The position numbers were made by a program, and so were the translations under genes. Below, one piece after another: positions 17,501 through 24,952 of a stretch of 64,000 nucleotides of DNA. Source of the DNA: an uncultured Bacteroidales bacterium (lineage in GTDB: Bacteria; Bacteroidota; Bacteroidia; Bacteroidales; UBA932); contig CALVDR010000009.1 in assembly GCA_944326365.1 (NCBI GenBank), positions 18,665 to 82,664 of the forward strand, read 5' to 3'. Under the pieces are notes generated by a model that saw only the letters and a list, made by a program, of their open reading frames with translations, made no database searches and was not told the origin of the DNA. How positions within the stretch are numbered: position 1 is the stretch's first letter; every line of letters starts with the position of its first letter.

Positions 17501-17680
17501 CTATTCTCTGCCGGAGCCACTTTGGAGATGGAATTCGGGAATTTCTTCGGCCTGGCTTTTCCGGCCAGATTAGGAGTGACATACTCGTACAACGGAGGAC
17601 CGACCTTCAGCAGCCTGAAAAATGCAGGCATCGACCCAGGGCGTCATACAGTCGGACCCGTATTCAGCATGGACTTTTGA
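14549..17680 (+). CDS. Exported gluzincin-like (peptidase MA type) protein with beta-propeller and probable C-terminal barrel
   Basis: 1043 residues with a signal peptide ending near ALSAQ. Residues about 30-290 resemble peptidase MA/gluzincin domains: HESRH at 131-135 is an HExxH motif, and E173 in WLLEGDA fits the third zinc ligand. Residues about 300-600 hold TolB/PD40-like blades (GRLFNPNPSPTDGHIAV, YLIFTSDRTGTDEVYTMD). From about 650 the sequence alternates like beta strands and ends in a terminal Phe (GPVFSMDF), as in outer membrane barrels. It is thus likely anchored in the outer membrane with a zinc-protease-like domain; activity is inferred. The next gene is a paralogue that lacks the zinc site. 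Confidence 0.7.
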   Translation: MKAIRNLTVAAVLCLMPQALSAQFFLGGDDPASARWYSIESPNYRIIYPAGLDSTARSYALELEKYRLPVSRSVNYIPGEMTGTRMPVVLHPYSALSNGSVAWAPKRMDFYTTPSAYAPEPIPWTTMLAIHESRHVAQMQFGLSHCFRPFYYIFGEMFNGALAGIYPDKWLLEGDAVVAETALSRSGRGRVSDFLNYYRIAFDDGDFRNADRWAYGSYWHYTPDHYAFGYMTLSGIRYLYDVPDFSGQLFRHYAARPYDIVARNTVSKRLTGKKFRTLVSESMDLYHDIWTEDMERRAPFLEYTRVSEPARVFTEYEENLFVDGELYSLKESFHHGRRLVKIESDGKETTVSAFGSEVGMLYWSEALGKIFWSETVPDVRWSLKYDSKIRFLDVRTGKKGTLTGKGRLFNPNPSPTDGHIAVTEYSDDGRSHLCILNGSTGTREVSFSLPDSLQLIETAWLNDTIYGTALSDHGIGIYHIEIGHLNAHDGESEIHHEEECPYHHEGMEYEWKQTLAPSPVKFFNFGTEGRYLIFTSDRTGTDEVYTMDPHTGQTWQETSSRYGISDYTFTDDGKYFICSAADRTGSPVVMIAADSLLHRETDFHDRYGYPVADALSRQEARISAGQELSKAGSSAANVSVPEKYRKFPHLFNLHSWAPVYFDYDNIMDGSYEEYWSYASLGASAFFQNHLGTFTGFAGYSAHKDPVDRDFWRHAGHLKLAYSGLYPVIEARFDINDRAARTLQGYLETDIASGLMYEKYEYMYRKGPLVSGSLSVYIPFNLSSGGWSRGLIPRISYSVSNDRFNSWKYLVLAAPGPAGEAGYGQVTGITSGRSAIYQALSASVRYYMMRPAAHADVYPEWGIGVETGISLHPGLNDMISPSAYFHLYGYTPGIYGNQGLMLSATVSRRTGSAAPFSSGVNTLPRGLSSDALLSQWAAAQKGGAKLSASYAMPFPLGDFHIGNLFYVTRGIITPHFDWSFIGSGQLFSAGATLEMEFGNFFGLAFPARLGVTYSYNGGPTFSSLKNAGIDPGRHTVGPVFSMDF

Positions 17681-17692
17681 TTCTGACGAGGG

Positions 17693-20644
17693 ATGAAGCT
17701 CAGGATCTCAGTCATACTTCTCGCCTTGTCGGTCCTATACCCGGCAGCAATCCATGCACAGCTCTCCACACCTGTGCAGGATCCTGCCGGTACCAGATGG
17801 TACCAGATACGGACAGCAGGCTACAGATTCATATATCCGGAAGGATATGACAGTCTGGCGACGGACTATGCCAGAATGTTCGAAAGATACCGGAAACCCG
17901 TGTCTGCCACTTCAGGATTCCTGCCGGCAAAAGTGCCTGTAGTCCTTCATCCGCTGAATGCATCCGGAGAATATACGCTGTCGGAGCTTCCGTCAGTCAT
18001 CGGAATGTCCGTTCTTCCACAAGGAAAATACAGTTTCTCATATCCTGTCGCGGAACTGGCGGCAGTGAGCCTCTCTCGTCAGGCCACGCACATGAATTTC
18101 GGCTCATCCTACGTATTCAAGCCTTTCACATGGCTTTTCGGAGAACTCTTCCCTTTCGCCATGGAAACACTCTATCCTGACAAATGGCTTCTCGCCGGAG
18201 ACGCCGCGACAGCCGCCACCGCACTCATACCTGATGGCTACGGAAGATACGGGGAATTCCTGAACTACTACATGGCGGCTTTCGATGCCGGCGACATGCG
18301 CGGCTACAGATGGGACAGGTGGGCCATCGGTTCATACCGGCACTACACCCCCGGGACCGATGCTTTCGGCTATATGATACTCAGCGGACTGAGATGCATG
18401 TACGACAAGCCCGACTACACTGCCGACTATCTTCTCCATACCGCAAAAAGGCCATATGACATATTCTACGGTACGAGACTGAGCAGACGGACATCCGGAG
18501 GAAATCTCCACACGGAATCCTTCAGGAAAATCTTCGACTGGCACAGGGATATCTATGTGGCGGAACTTAAGAAACGCGCCCCTTTCACCGTCTCCGAACC
18601 TGTCCTGCACGAAGACAATATCTTCTATACCGAATATTCGTCTTCGGTTTCCGTCCCTGACGGGACAATATTTTCAGTCCGCAAGTCTATGGACAGAAGC
18701 GCAGTGCTCGTAAGCGTCTCTCCTGACGGAAAGGAAGATATCTTATCTCCGTTTTCAGGCACAAGCAGCCGCCTGGCATGGTCTGAACCACTTGAAAGGC
18801 TGTATTGGAGCGAACCTGTGAGCGATTGGAGATGGAAACAGAAACGGTACAATATCATCAGGTACCGGGACATGAAATCCGGCAGGACCAGGACATTGGC
18901 CGGAGGCTTGAACATGTTCAACCCATGCATTTCCCCGGACGGGACGAAGATCGCCGCCATCTACGGGCCGGAACCGGACAGGACCACGGTCATCGTGCTG
19001 GACGCGGAATCGGGGTTCGGGCGGAGCATATTGCCTTATCCTGATGATGGAGTACTGTTCACCGAATGTACGTGGTGCGACGGAGGACTTTATGCTTCGG
19101 GAGTTTCTGACGAAGGGGCATGGATATTCAGGGCTGAGCCGGACGGTAATACAGGGTACATAGGGTGGAAGGCTGTGACGGGACCCGTAAGATGCAGTAT
19201 CAGGAATCTGGGAAGCAGGAACGGCCGTCCTGTCTTTTCTTGCGATGCTTCCGGGGTTTTCGACCTGTACCAGCTGGAAGATTCAGGCATCTACAGGCTT
19301 ACTTCCTCGAAATACGGAGCCAGGGATTTCGTTTTCAGCCCGTCCGGACAGAAACTGTATTTCAGCAGGATGGACCATTTGGGATATGAGCTTCATGCAG
19401 CTGATTCCCCGGCACTTTTCCATGTAAGGACCAGTCTGGATTCCATCGGAAAGTCCGTGGTCGCGTCCGGACTCATGGCACAGGAAGAAGAGGCAGTGAA
19501 GAGTACAGGACCTGCAGATACGGAAATTTCAGCCCCGGAAAGATACAGGAAAGGGCTTCATCTGTTCAGACTGCATTCGTGGGCTCCGGTATATTGCAAC
19601 ATCTCCAGACTTGATGCCCTGAAAGGAGAAAAACTGTATGACTATGTATCGGTCGGAGCGACAGTACTGTCACAAAACACCTTGGGTACTGCATACGGAA
19701 GTGCCGGGTATTGCTGGAGACCTGACCCTGACGGATCGGGGTGGGTCCATGGCGGACACGTGGATTTCACTTATGCCGGGTGGTATCCTGTAATCGAGGC
19801 CAGTCTTTTCATAAACGACAGGCTTACATGGGACTATACCGTTTCAGAAGACGGAAGCGTAGGCAGGTCACCCCACAGGGGAACTTCTCTCGCCGGAAGG
19901 CTGGACGTTTATGTGCCTCTGTCGCGGGAAGCAGGAGGCATGACTCTGAATTTTCTTCCGCGGATATCCTGGGAAATAGAAAACAGCCGGTACAACGGAC
20001 TGCTGAACCATTCCACTACGGTATCAGGCAGATTCTGGATGCTGCGCGATTATGCCAAGGCAGAAATCTTCCCGAGGTACGGTATCGGCATGGAAACCGG
20101 TGTCAGGATGGCATATGCTGCCGGAAGTGTGAAACAGCAGCCTGTAAAGCTGGGGGATACATGGTATTTCCATGCATACGGTTATTTTCCAGGCATCTGG
20201 AAGAATCAGGGCGGCAAGATATCGGTCACTACGCAGAAAGTCCTGAATCAGGGTATTTTCAATCCAGGCACGGAAATACTTCCACGCGGTTTCAGCGGCG
20301 CCATCCCGAGAAACCTTTTCAGTCCGTCCTTCAGTTCTCTGCTGGCATTCGACTATGCGATTCCAGTTCATCTCGGGGATATCAACATCACTCCGCTGAT
20401 ATATCTGAACAGGATGGTGGTCACCCCGCATTTCGACTACGGGTATTCCTCCCATCCCGAACTTCATCTGTGCTCTGCAGGCGCATCCGTGGCACTGCAG
20501 CTGGGCAGACTGCTCTGGTCGTTTCCGTTCGAGATAGGAGTGGACTACTCGTACAATTTCGGCACAATATTCCCGATGATGGACGAAAGCGGGGCGGGAG
20601 TCATCAGACATTCCATAAAGCCGGTCATCAAGATAAGTTTCTGA
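17693..20644 (+). CDS. Paralogue of the preceding protein with all zinc ligands lost (pseudo-protease)
   Basis: 983 residues, 12 bp after the previous stop, with signal peptide (MKLRISVILLALSVLYPAAI). The same architecture is recognisable throughout: DPAGTRWYQIRTAGYRFIYPEGY, FKPFTWLFGELF, YPDKWLLAGDA, FLNYYMAAFDAGD, a propeller region (NMFNPCISPDGTKIAAI) and a barrel-like end (GVIRHSIKPVIKISF). Where the neighbour has HESRH this protein has SLSRQ (126-130), and the third-ligand Glu is Ala168. Both zinc histidines, the catalytic Glu and the third ligand are gone, so peptidase activity is not expected. Retention of the full length suggests a binding or partner role. No frame break was seen. Confidence 0.75.
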   Translation: MKLRISVILLALSVLYPAAIHAQLSTPVQDPAGTRWYQIRTAGYRFIYPEGYDSLATDYARMFERYRKPVSATSGFLPAKVPVVLHPLNASGEYTLSELPSVIGMSVLPQGKYSFSYPVAELAAVSLSRQATHMNFGSSYVFKPFTWLFGELFPFAMETLYPDKWLLAGDAATAATALIPDGYGRYGEFLNYYMAAFDAGDMRGYRWDRWAIGSYRHYTPGTDAFGYMILSGLRCMYDKPDYTADYLLHTAKRPYDIFYGTRLSRRTSGGNLHTESFRKIFDWHRDIYVAELKKRAPFTVSEPVLHEDNIFYTEYSSSVSVPDGTIFSVRKSMDRSAVLVSVSPDGKEDILSPFSGTSSRLAWSEPLERLYWSEPVSDWRWKQKRYNIIRYRDMKSGRTRTLAGGLNMFNPCISPDGTKIAAIYGPEPDRTTVIVLDAESGFGRSILPYPDDGVLFTECTWCDGGLYASGVSDEGAWIFRAEPDGNTGYIGWKAVTGPVRCSIRNLGSRNGRPVFSCDASGVFDLYQLEDSGIYRLTSSKYGARDFVFSPSGQKLYFSRMDHLGYELHAADSPALFHVRTSLDSIGKSVVASGLMAQEEEAVKSTGPADTEISAPERYRKGLHLFRLHSWAPVYCNISRLDALKGEKLYDYVSVGATVLSQNTLGTAYGSAGYCWRPDPDGSGWVHGGHVDFTYAGWYPVIEASLFINDRLTWDYTVSEDGSVGRSPHRGTSLAGRLDVYVPLSREAGGMTLNFLPRISWEIENSRYNGLLNHSTTVSGRFWMLRDYAKAEIFPRYGIGMETGVRMAYAAGSVKQQPVKLGDTWYFHAYGYFPGIWKNQGGKISVTTQKVLNQGIFNPGTEILPRGFSGAIPRNLFSPSFSSLLAFDYAIPVHLGDINITPLIYLNRMVVTPHFDYGYSSHPELHLCSAGASVALQLGRLLWSFPFEIGVDYSYNFGTIFPMMDESGAGVIRHSIKPVIKISF

Positions 20645-20653
20645 TTTTTGTAT

Positions 20654-20661
20654 TAGATTTG
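20654..20661 (+). promoter_or_regulatory. Promoter -7 box for the CpXC gene
   Basis: TAGATTTG matches TAnnTTTG, 20 bp upstream of the ATG at 20682, in the 37-bp gap after the pseudo-protease gene. Confidence 0.5.
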
Positions 20662-20681
20662 CACAAACAATTTCATCAGAT

Positions 20682-21338
20682 ATGTCCATAACAGCTACAG
20701 CCCTTGCACCATGCAGCAGGTGCGGGGAAAGATCGGAGATAACCGTTTACAAAAGCATGAACGTCGCTGAGAATCCGGAACTGAAGGAAAAACTCAGGGA
20801 CGGCTCCCTGTTTATCTGGGAGTGCCCGCACTGTCATCAGGCGAATCTGGCCAGATACGAAACACTGTATCACGACCCTGAAAAGAAGATAATGATCTGG
20901 CTGATGCCGGCAGGCGAACTTCCGGAGTCGCAGATGAAAGCGATAGCGAACCATACCAGGGCCATGGGAGACTACAGGCTCAGGATGGTGAAGGATGTCG
21001 GGGAACTGATGGAAAAGATCCTGGTTTTCGATGCCGGACTTGACGATCTGGCAGTCGAAATGTGCAAATATGTCACAAAGATGGAAATGATGTCAAAGAA
21101 CCGGGAGGCAGCTTCCGGAATAGCTTCAGCCGTTTTCCATTTTCACCGGGTGGAAGAGCAGGACGGAGTCAGGTATCTGGTTTTCATATATCCTTCAGAC
21201 GGCAGGATGATGAGTCTCAATGTAGGATTCAACGTTTATGAAGACTCTCTGGGAATCATCGGACGGAATCCGGACATAGTCCCTTCAGACAACTTCATGA
21301 AAATAGACCAAGACTGGATACTGTCATTCATGAAATAG
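20682..21338 (+). CDS. CpXC domain protein
   Basis: 218 residues, cytoplasmic. Two Cys-x2-Cys pairs near the N-terminus (CSRCGE at about 11-16 and CPHCHQ at about 48-53) flank a short beta region, which fits the CpXC domain and would bind zinc. The rest (MIWLMPAGELPE, then a conserved-looking alpha/beta tail) has no catalytic motif that I recognise. It has its own promoter, so it may not belong to the protease operon. Confidence 0.7.
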   Translation: MSITATALAPCSRCGERSEITVYKSMNVAENPELKEKLRDGSLFIWECPHCHQANLARYETLYHDPEKKIMIWLMPAGELPESQMKAIANHTRAMGDYRLRMVKDVGELMEKILVFDAGLDDLAVEMCKYVTKMEMMSKNREAASGIASAVFHFHRVEEQDGVRYLVFIYPSDGRMMSLNVGFNVYEDSLGIIGRNPDIVPSDNFMKIDQDWILSFMK

Positions 21339-21348
21339 TGACAGGAAA

Positions 21349-21385
21349 AAGAAAAGGCCGCGACTGACCACAGAAATCAGTCGCG
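21349..21385 (-). terminator. Terminator for galK
   Basis: CGCGACTGA (21359-21367) pairs with TCAGTCGCG (21377-21385). In the minus direction the stem is followed by CCTTTTCTTTTTCC, so it terminates galK; it could also slow transcription from the CpXC gene. Confidence 0.7.
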
Positions 21386-21440
21386 ACCGAGTGTGTGAAA
21401 ATGTGTGTTATGAAACGTGCATCACTGCACAAGGAATTTC

Positions 21441-22586
21441 TTACTGCAATTTCCTTGCCCCATCGCTTATCACGACGTCATAAATTTTCGGTTCATGCCC
21501 GAATTTTTCGGAAAATGCCTGTTTTGCCTTTGCGATGAATGAATCGTAGAGTTCGTTTTTCACCAGATTGATGGTGCATCCTCCGAAACCTCCGCCCATC
21601 ACACGGGAGCCTGTCACGCCGCACTCCTTGGCCAGATCATTCAGGAAATCCAGTTCCTCGCAGCTGACTTCATAAAGACGGCTCATTCCATAATGTGTCT
21701 CGTACATCTTCCGGCCTACAGTCTCATAGTCATCCCTTTCGAGAGCATCACATACATCCAGGACCCTCTGTACTTCTTCGATGACATATTCCGCACGCAT
21801 GTAGTCTTCCCCGGAAATCACATCCTTCACCTCTTCGAGCCATTCCATTCTGGCATCTCTCAGGAATTCCACTTCAGGATGGTTTTTCCTGATGGCGGCA
21901 GCTGCCCTTTCGCATGATTCCCTTCTCTTGTTGTATGCCGAAGATGCCAGTTCGTGCTTCACTACGGAATCCACAAGCACCAGCTTGTATCCTTCCGGAT
22001 GGAAAGGGAAATACTTGTAATCCATCGTCTTGCAGTCAAGCCTGATGAGGTTTCCGGCCTTACCGAACACTGAAGCGAACTGGTCCATGATACCGCATTT
22101 CACCCCGCAATAGTTGTGTTCCGTAGACTGCCCTATACGTGCAAGCTCGAACTTGTCGATGTGGCAGTCGAAAAGATAGTTCAGGGCGAAAGCGTATGTG
22201 CTCTCAAGTGCCGCAGAAGACGACATGCCTGCACCGAGAGGCACGTCTCCGGCGAACACGGTATTGAATCCGGCTATCTTGCCGCCTCTCTTTATAGTCT
22301 CGCGGCACACACCGAAAATATATCTGGCCCAGCTCTGTGACGGGGCATCCTCCTCGTTCAGACCGAATTCCACATACTCGTCCATGTCCAGCGAATAGAC
22401 ACGGACCTTGTCTGTACCGTTCAGTTTGATTTCAGCCATTATGCCCTTGTCTACCGCACCCGGGAAAACATAGCCGCCATTGTAGTCGGTATGTTCGCCT
22501 ATAAGGTTGATTCTGCCTGCCGAAGCGAAAAACTCACCGTCCTCTCCGAACAGTGTTCTGAATTTCTCTGTGATCTTGGTTTTCAT
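21441..22586 (-). CDS. galK: Galactokinase
   Basis: 381 residues, GHMP kinase fold, phosphorylating galactose to galactose 1-phosphate in the Leloir pathway. Motifs: GRINLIGEHTDYNGGYVFP (galactokinase signature, near residue 25), the ATP-binding VPLGAGMSSSAALE (about 115-128), the catalytic Asp region CGVKCGIMDQFAS, and VMGGGFGGCTINLV near the end. It has a well-formed promoter of its own. galM is in the same window but 30 kb away, and I saw no galT or galE here. Confidence 0.96.
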   Translation of the reverse strand: MKTKITEKFRTLFGEDGEFFASAGRINLIGEHTDYNGGYVFPGAVDKGIMAEIKLNGTDKVRVYSLDMDEYVEFGLNEEDAPSQSWARYIFGVCRETIKRGGKIAGFNTVFAGDVPLGAGMSSSAALESTYAFALNYLFDCHIDKFELARIGQSTEHNYCGVKCGIMDQFASVFGKAGNLIRLDCKTMDYKYFPFHPEGYKLVLVDSVVKHELASSAYNKRRESCERAAAAIRKNHPEVEFLRDARMEWLEEVKDVISGEDYMRAEYVIEEVQRVLDVCDALERDDYETVGRKMYETHYGMSRLYEVSCEELDFLNDLAKECGVTGSRVMGGGFGGCTINLVKNELYDSFIAKAKQAFSEKFGHEPKIYDVVISDGARKLQ

Positions 22587-22620
22587 GATTATGGGTTATT
22601 GATTGTATTCCTATATCTTT

Positions 22621-22650
22621 CAAAGATACGAAGTATTATGGATTAATCAA
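22621..22650 (-). promoter_or_regulatory. galK promoter
   Basis: Minus strand: TTG (22650-22648), 19-bp spacer, TATCTTTG (22628-22621), 34 bp before the ATG. The -33 element overlaps the last codons of the upstream EEP gene. Confidence 0.65.
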
Positions 22651-23630
22651 TACTTATTTACCCTAAGCATTACCGGGAGGTGGTCACTGATACCACCTGT
22701 ATATCTCGGACCGGTATAGGTCCTCAACGGTTTCCATCCCGAATGCCCGCCGTCAGGCACTGCAGCAAAATGAGGGAAACATATGTCCATTGCCGCCCTG
22801 CCGGCCACGTCGGCACTGACCAGGAACATGTCGATAAGCTCCCATTTCCCTCCGTATCTTATCGTACCCCTGCCCTGCCTGTGCAGCGTGACGGCCATGT
22901 TCACAAGGCATTTCCCGGCCATACGGAACGCATCCCCGTCAGGCGTATCATTGAAGTCACCCATGCATATTATATTCTTTTCCCCTGCACGGACTAGCGA
23001 ATCACACACCGACACCATCACATCCATGGCCGCCAGTCTTTTCGGCACCGACACAGAAGCCCCACCGTATTTCGAAGGATGATGATTCACGAGAAAATGA
23101 TATCTTTCCCTGTCCGCATCCTCCAGGCACACATACAGGATATCCCTGGTTTTCATGGGTTTCCCGTCCATATCCTCCGACACGTGAAAAGCCCTGTACT
23201 CAGCCATCCCGAATACATCTTCCCTGTATATCAGAGCCACGTCTATACCCCTGGCATCCGGAGAATCCTCGTGCACCTGCCTGTATCCGTACTTTTTCAG
23301 CAGAGTCCCGTTCAGCACCGACTGCATCACTCCCCTGTTCTCCACTTCCGCCACCCCCATCACATCCGGCACCTTCCCGTAACTGTCCGCCATCCACAGC
23401 ACCGTCTTCGCCACTCCATGACATTTTTTCCAATATCTGGACTTCGTCCAATGTCTTTCTCCTCCGGAACTGAATTCCCTGTCGGAACCGCCTCCCCCTC
23501 CATCTTCATAATCGAAGAAATTCTCGAGATTCCAGAAAGACACAAGCATGACCTCTTCGTCCTGCCCTGTCAGACATACAGGAAACAGAACTGCAGACAG
23601 AAAGACTGCGATATGCCGGTACACTCTCAT
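22647..23630 (-). CDS. Secreted EEP-family hydrolase (second copy type)
   Basis: 327 residues with a signal peptide (MRVYRHIAVFLSAVLFPVCL). EEP motifs: VSFWNLENFFDYE, VMGVAEVENRGVMQ, HFLVNHHPSKYGG, ICMGDFNDTPDGDAF and GGISDHLPVMLRV, all with the expected metal and catalytic residues. The SFWNLENFFD opening is typical of a Bacteroidota subfamily often annotated as endonuclease. It is clearly different from the EEP protein at 12564-13400. Substrate unknown. Confidence 0.85.
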   Translation of the reverse strand: MRVYRHIAVFLSAVLFPVCLTGQDEEVMLVSFWNLENFFDYEDGGGGGSDREFSSGGERHWTKSRYWKKCHGVAKTVLWMADSYGKVPDVMGVAEVENRGVMQSVLNGTLLKKYGYRQVHEDSPDARGIDVALIYREDVFGMAEYRAFHVSEDMDGKPMKTRDILYVCLEDADRERYHFLVNHHPSKYGGASVSVPKRLAAMDVMVSVCDSLVRAGEKNIICMGDFNDTPDGDAFRMAGKCLVNMAVTLHRQGRGTIRYGGKWELIDMFLVSADVAGRAAMDICFPHFAAVPDGGHSGWKPLRTYTGPRYTGGISDHLPVMLRVNKY

Positions 23631-23720
23631 GACATCGGCAAATCTGGGTATTTTTAAAATGAATGAATGTCAAAAAAAGAAAAACATTCCAAATAAAAAG
23701 AAAAAATACATAAAAAACAG

Positions 23721-23728
23721 TAAATTTG
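23721..23728 (+). promoter_or_regulatory. Promoter -7 box for ychF
   Basis: TAAATTTG matches TAnnTTTG exactly, 25 bp upstream of the ATG at 23753, in an A-rich gap. Confidence 0.55.
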
Positions 23729-23752
23729 CCGGTCAAATCAAACAATAACGTC

Positions 23753-24856
23753 ATGTCATTGAAATGTGGGATAGTAGGCCTTCCCAATGTCGGCAAATCG
23801 ACGCTGTTCAACTGCATCAGTTCAGGCAAGGCCCAGAGCGCGAATTTTCCTTTCTGCACCATAGAACCCAACATAGGTTCGACAATAGTGCCGGACAGAA
23901 GGCTGGAAGAACTTGAAAAGATATGCAAACCGAAAAGAGTCGTTCCGGCGACCGTGGAAATCGTGGATATCGCAGGCCTGGTCAAAGGTGCCAGCAAGGG
24001 AGAAGGTCTCGGAAACCAGTTTCTGGCAAACATACGTGAAACGGATGCCATACTTCACGTTCTCAGATGCTTCGATGACCCGAACATAGTGCATGTGGAC
24101 GGTTCCGTAGATCCTGTCAGGGACAAGGAAGTCATAGACATGGAACTCCAGCTGAAAGATCTGGAAACCGTGGAAAACCGACTGGCAAAGGTCCAGAAGC
24201 AGGCTCAGGCAGGCGGAGACAAGACTGCGAAGAAACTCTGTGAGATACTCCAGCAGTACAGGGATGTCCTGCTGGAAGGCAGGAACTGCCGTACCGTCAC
24301 TTTCGACAGCCAGGAAGACCAGCAGTTCGCAAAGGACCTGTATCTTCTTACAAACAAGCCCGTGATGTATGTCTGCAATGTGGACGAGGCCTCAGCCTCC
24401 ACCGGCAATGCATATGTCGAAAAGGTGCGAGAAGCCGTCAAAGGCGAAAATGCCGAAATCCTCGTCATAGCAGCCAAGATAGAATCCGACATAGCGGAAC
24501 TTGAAAGCTATGAGGAAAGACAGATGTTCATAGAGGAAATGGGACTGAAAGAATCAGGAGTGGTCAGGCTCATACAGAGCGCATACTCGCTGCTGAATCT
24601 CCAGACATTCTTCACTGCCGGAGCGGACGAATGCCGCGCATGGACCATAAACAAGGGAGACAAAGCCCCGAAAGCGGCCGGAGTCATTCATACGGACTTC
24701 GAAAAAGGCTTTATCAGGGCTGAAGTGATCAAATACGGGGATTTCATCGAACTGAAGTCAGAAGCAGCCTGCAGGGCAGCCGGAAAACTCGGAATCGAAG
24801 GAAAGGACTACGTCGTCCAGGACGGAGACATCATGCACTTTCTTTTCAATGTCTGA
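23753..24856 (+). CDS. ychF: Redox-regulated ATPase YchF (Obg-family, OLA1 type)
   Basis: 367 residues from the ATG at 23753, giving MSLKCGIVGLPNVGKSTLFN, the usual family start; an upstream in-frame codon would overlap the promoter. P-loop GLPNVGKST, G2/G3 IEPNIGSTIVPD and DIAGLVKGASKGEGLGNQF, a coiled-coil insert (about 130-200), and a C-terminal TGS domain (QTFFTAGADECRAWTI ... YVVQDGDIMHFLFNV). YchF binds ATP better than GTP and associates with ribosomes. Monocistronic, bounded by a shared terminator. Confidence 0.96.
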   Translation: MSLKCGIVGLPNVGKSTLFNCISSGKAQSANFPFCTIEPNIGSTIVPDRRLEELEKICKPKRVVPATVEIVDIAGLVKGASKGEGLGNQFLANIRETDAILHVLRCFDDPNIVHVDGSVDPVRDKEVIDMELQLKDLETVENRLAKVQKQAQAGGDKTAKKLCEILQQYRDVLLEGRNCRTVTFDSQEDQQFAKDLYLLTNKPVMYVCNVDEASASTGNAYVEKVREAVKGENAEILVIAAKIESDIAELESYEERQMFIEEMGLKESGVVRLIQSAYSLLNLQTFFTAGADECRAWTINKGDKAPKAAGVIHTDFEKGFIRAEVIKYGDFIELKSEAACRAAGKLGIEGKDYVVQDGDIMHFLFNV

Positions 24857-24903
24857 CAGGCTGCGTCCTGCCATTTACAAATGTTACATGGAAGATACAA
24901 TAA

Positions 24904-24933
24904 AAAAACCGGGCCTGTGAAGGTCCGGTTTTT
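24904..24933. terminator. Bidirectional terminator between ychF and ppiD
   Basis: AAAAACCGG(G)CCT pairs with AGG(T)CCGGTTTTT around GTGA. A/T runs on both sides let it serve ychF (plus) and the converging minus-strand operon ending in ppiD. Confidence 0.85.
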
Positions 24934-24952
24934 ATGATTGATGAATTGTATT

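Noticed and set aside
22647..23630. Duplicate of the EEP gene at 12564-13400
   Set aside because: They share only the family motifs; length and sequence between motifs differ, so they are not a recent duplication.
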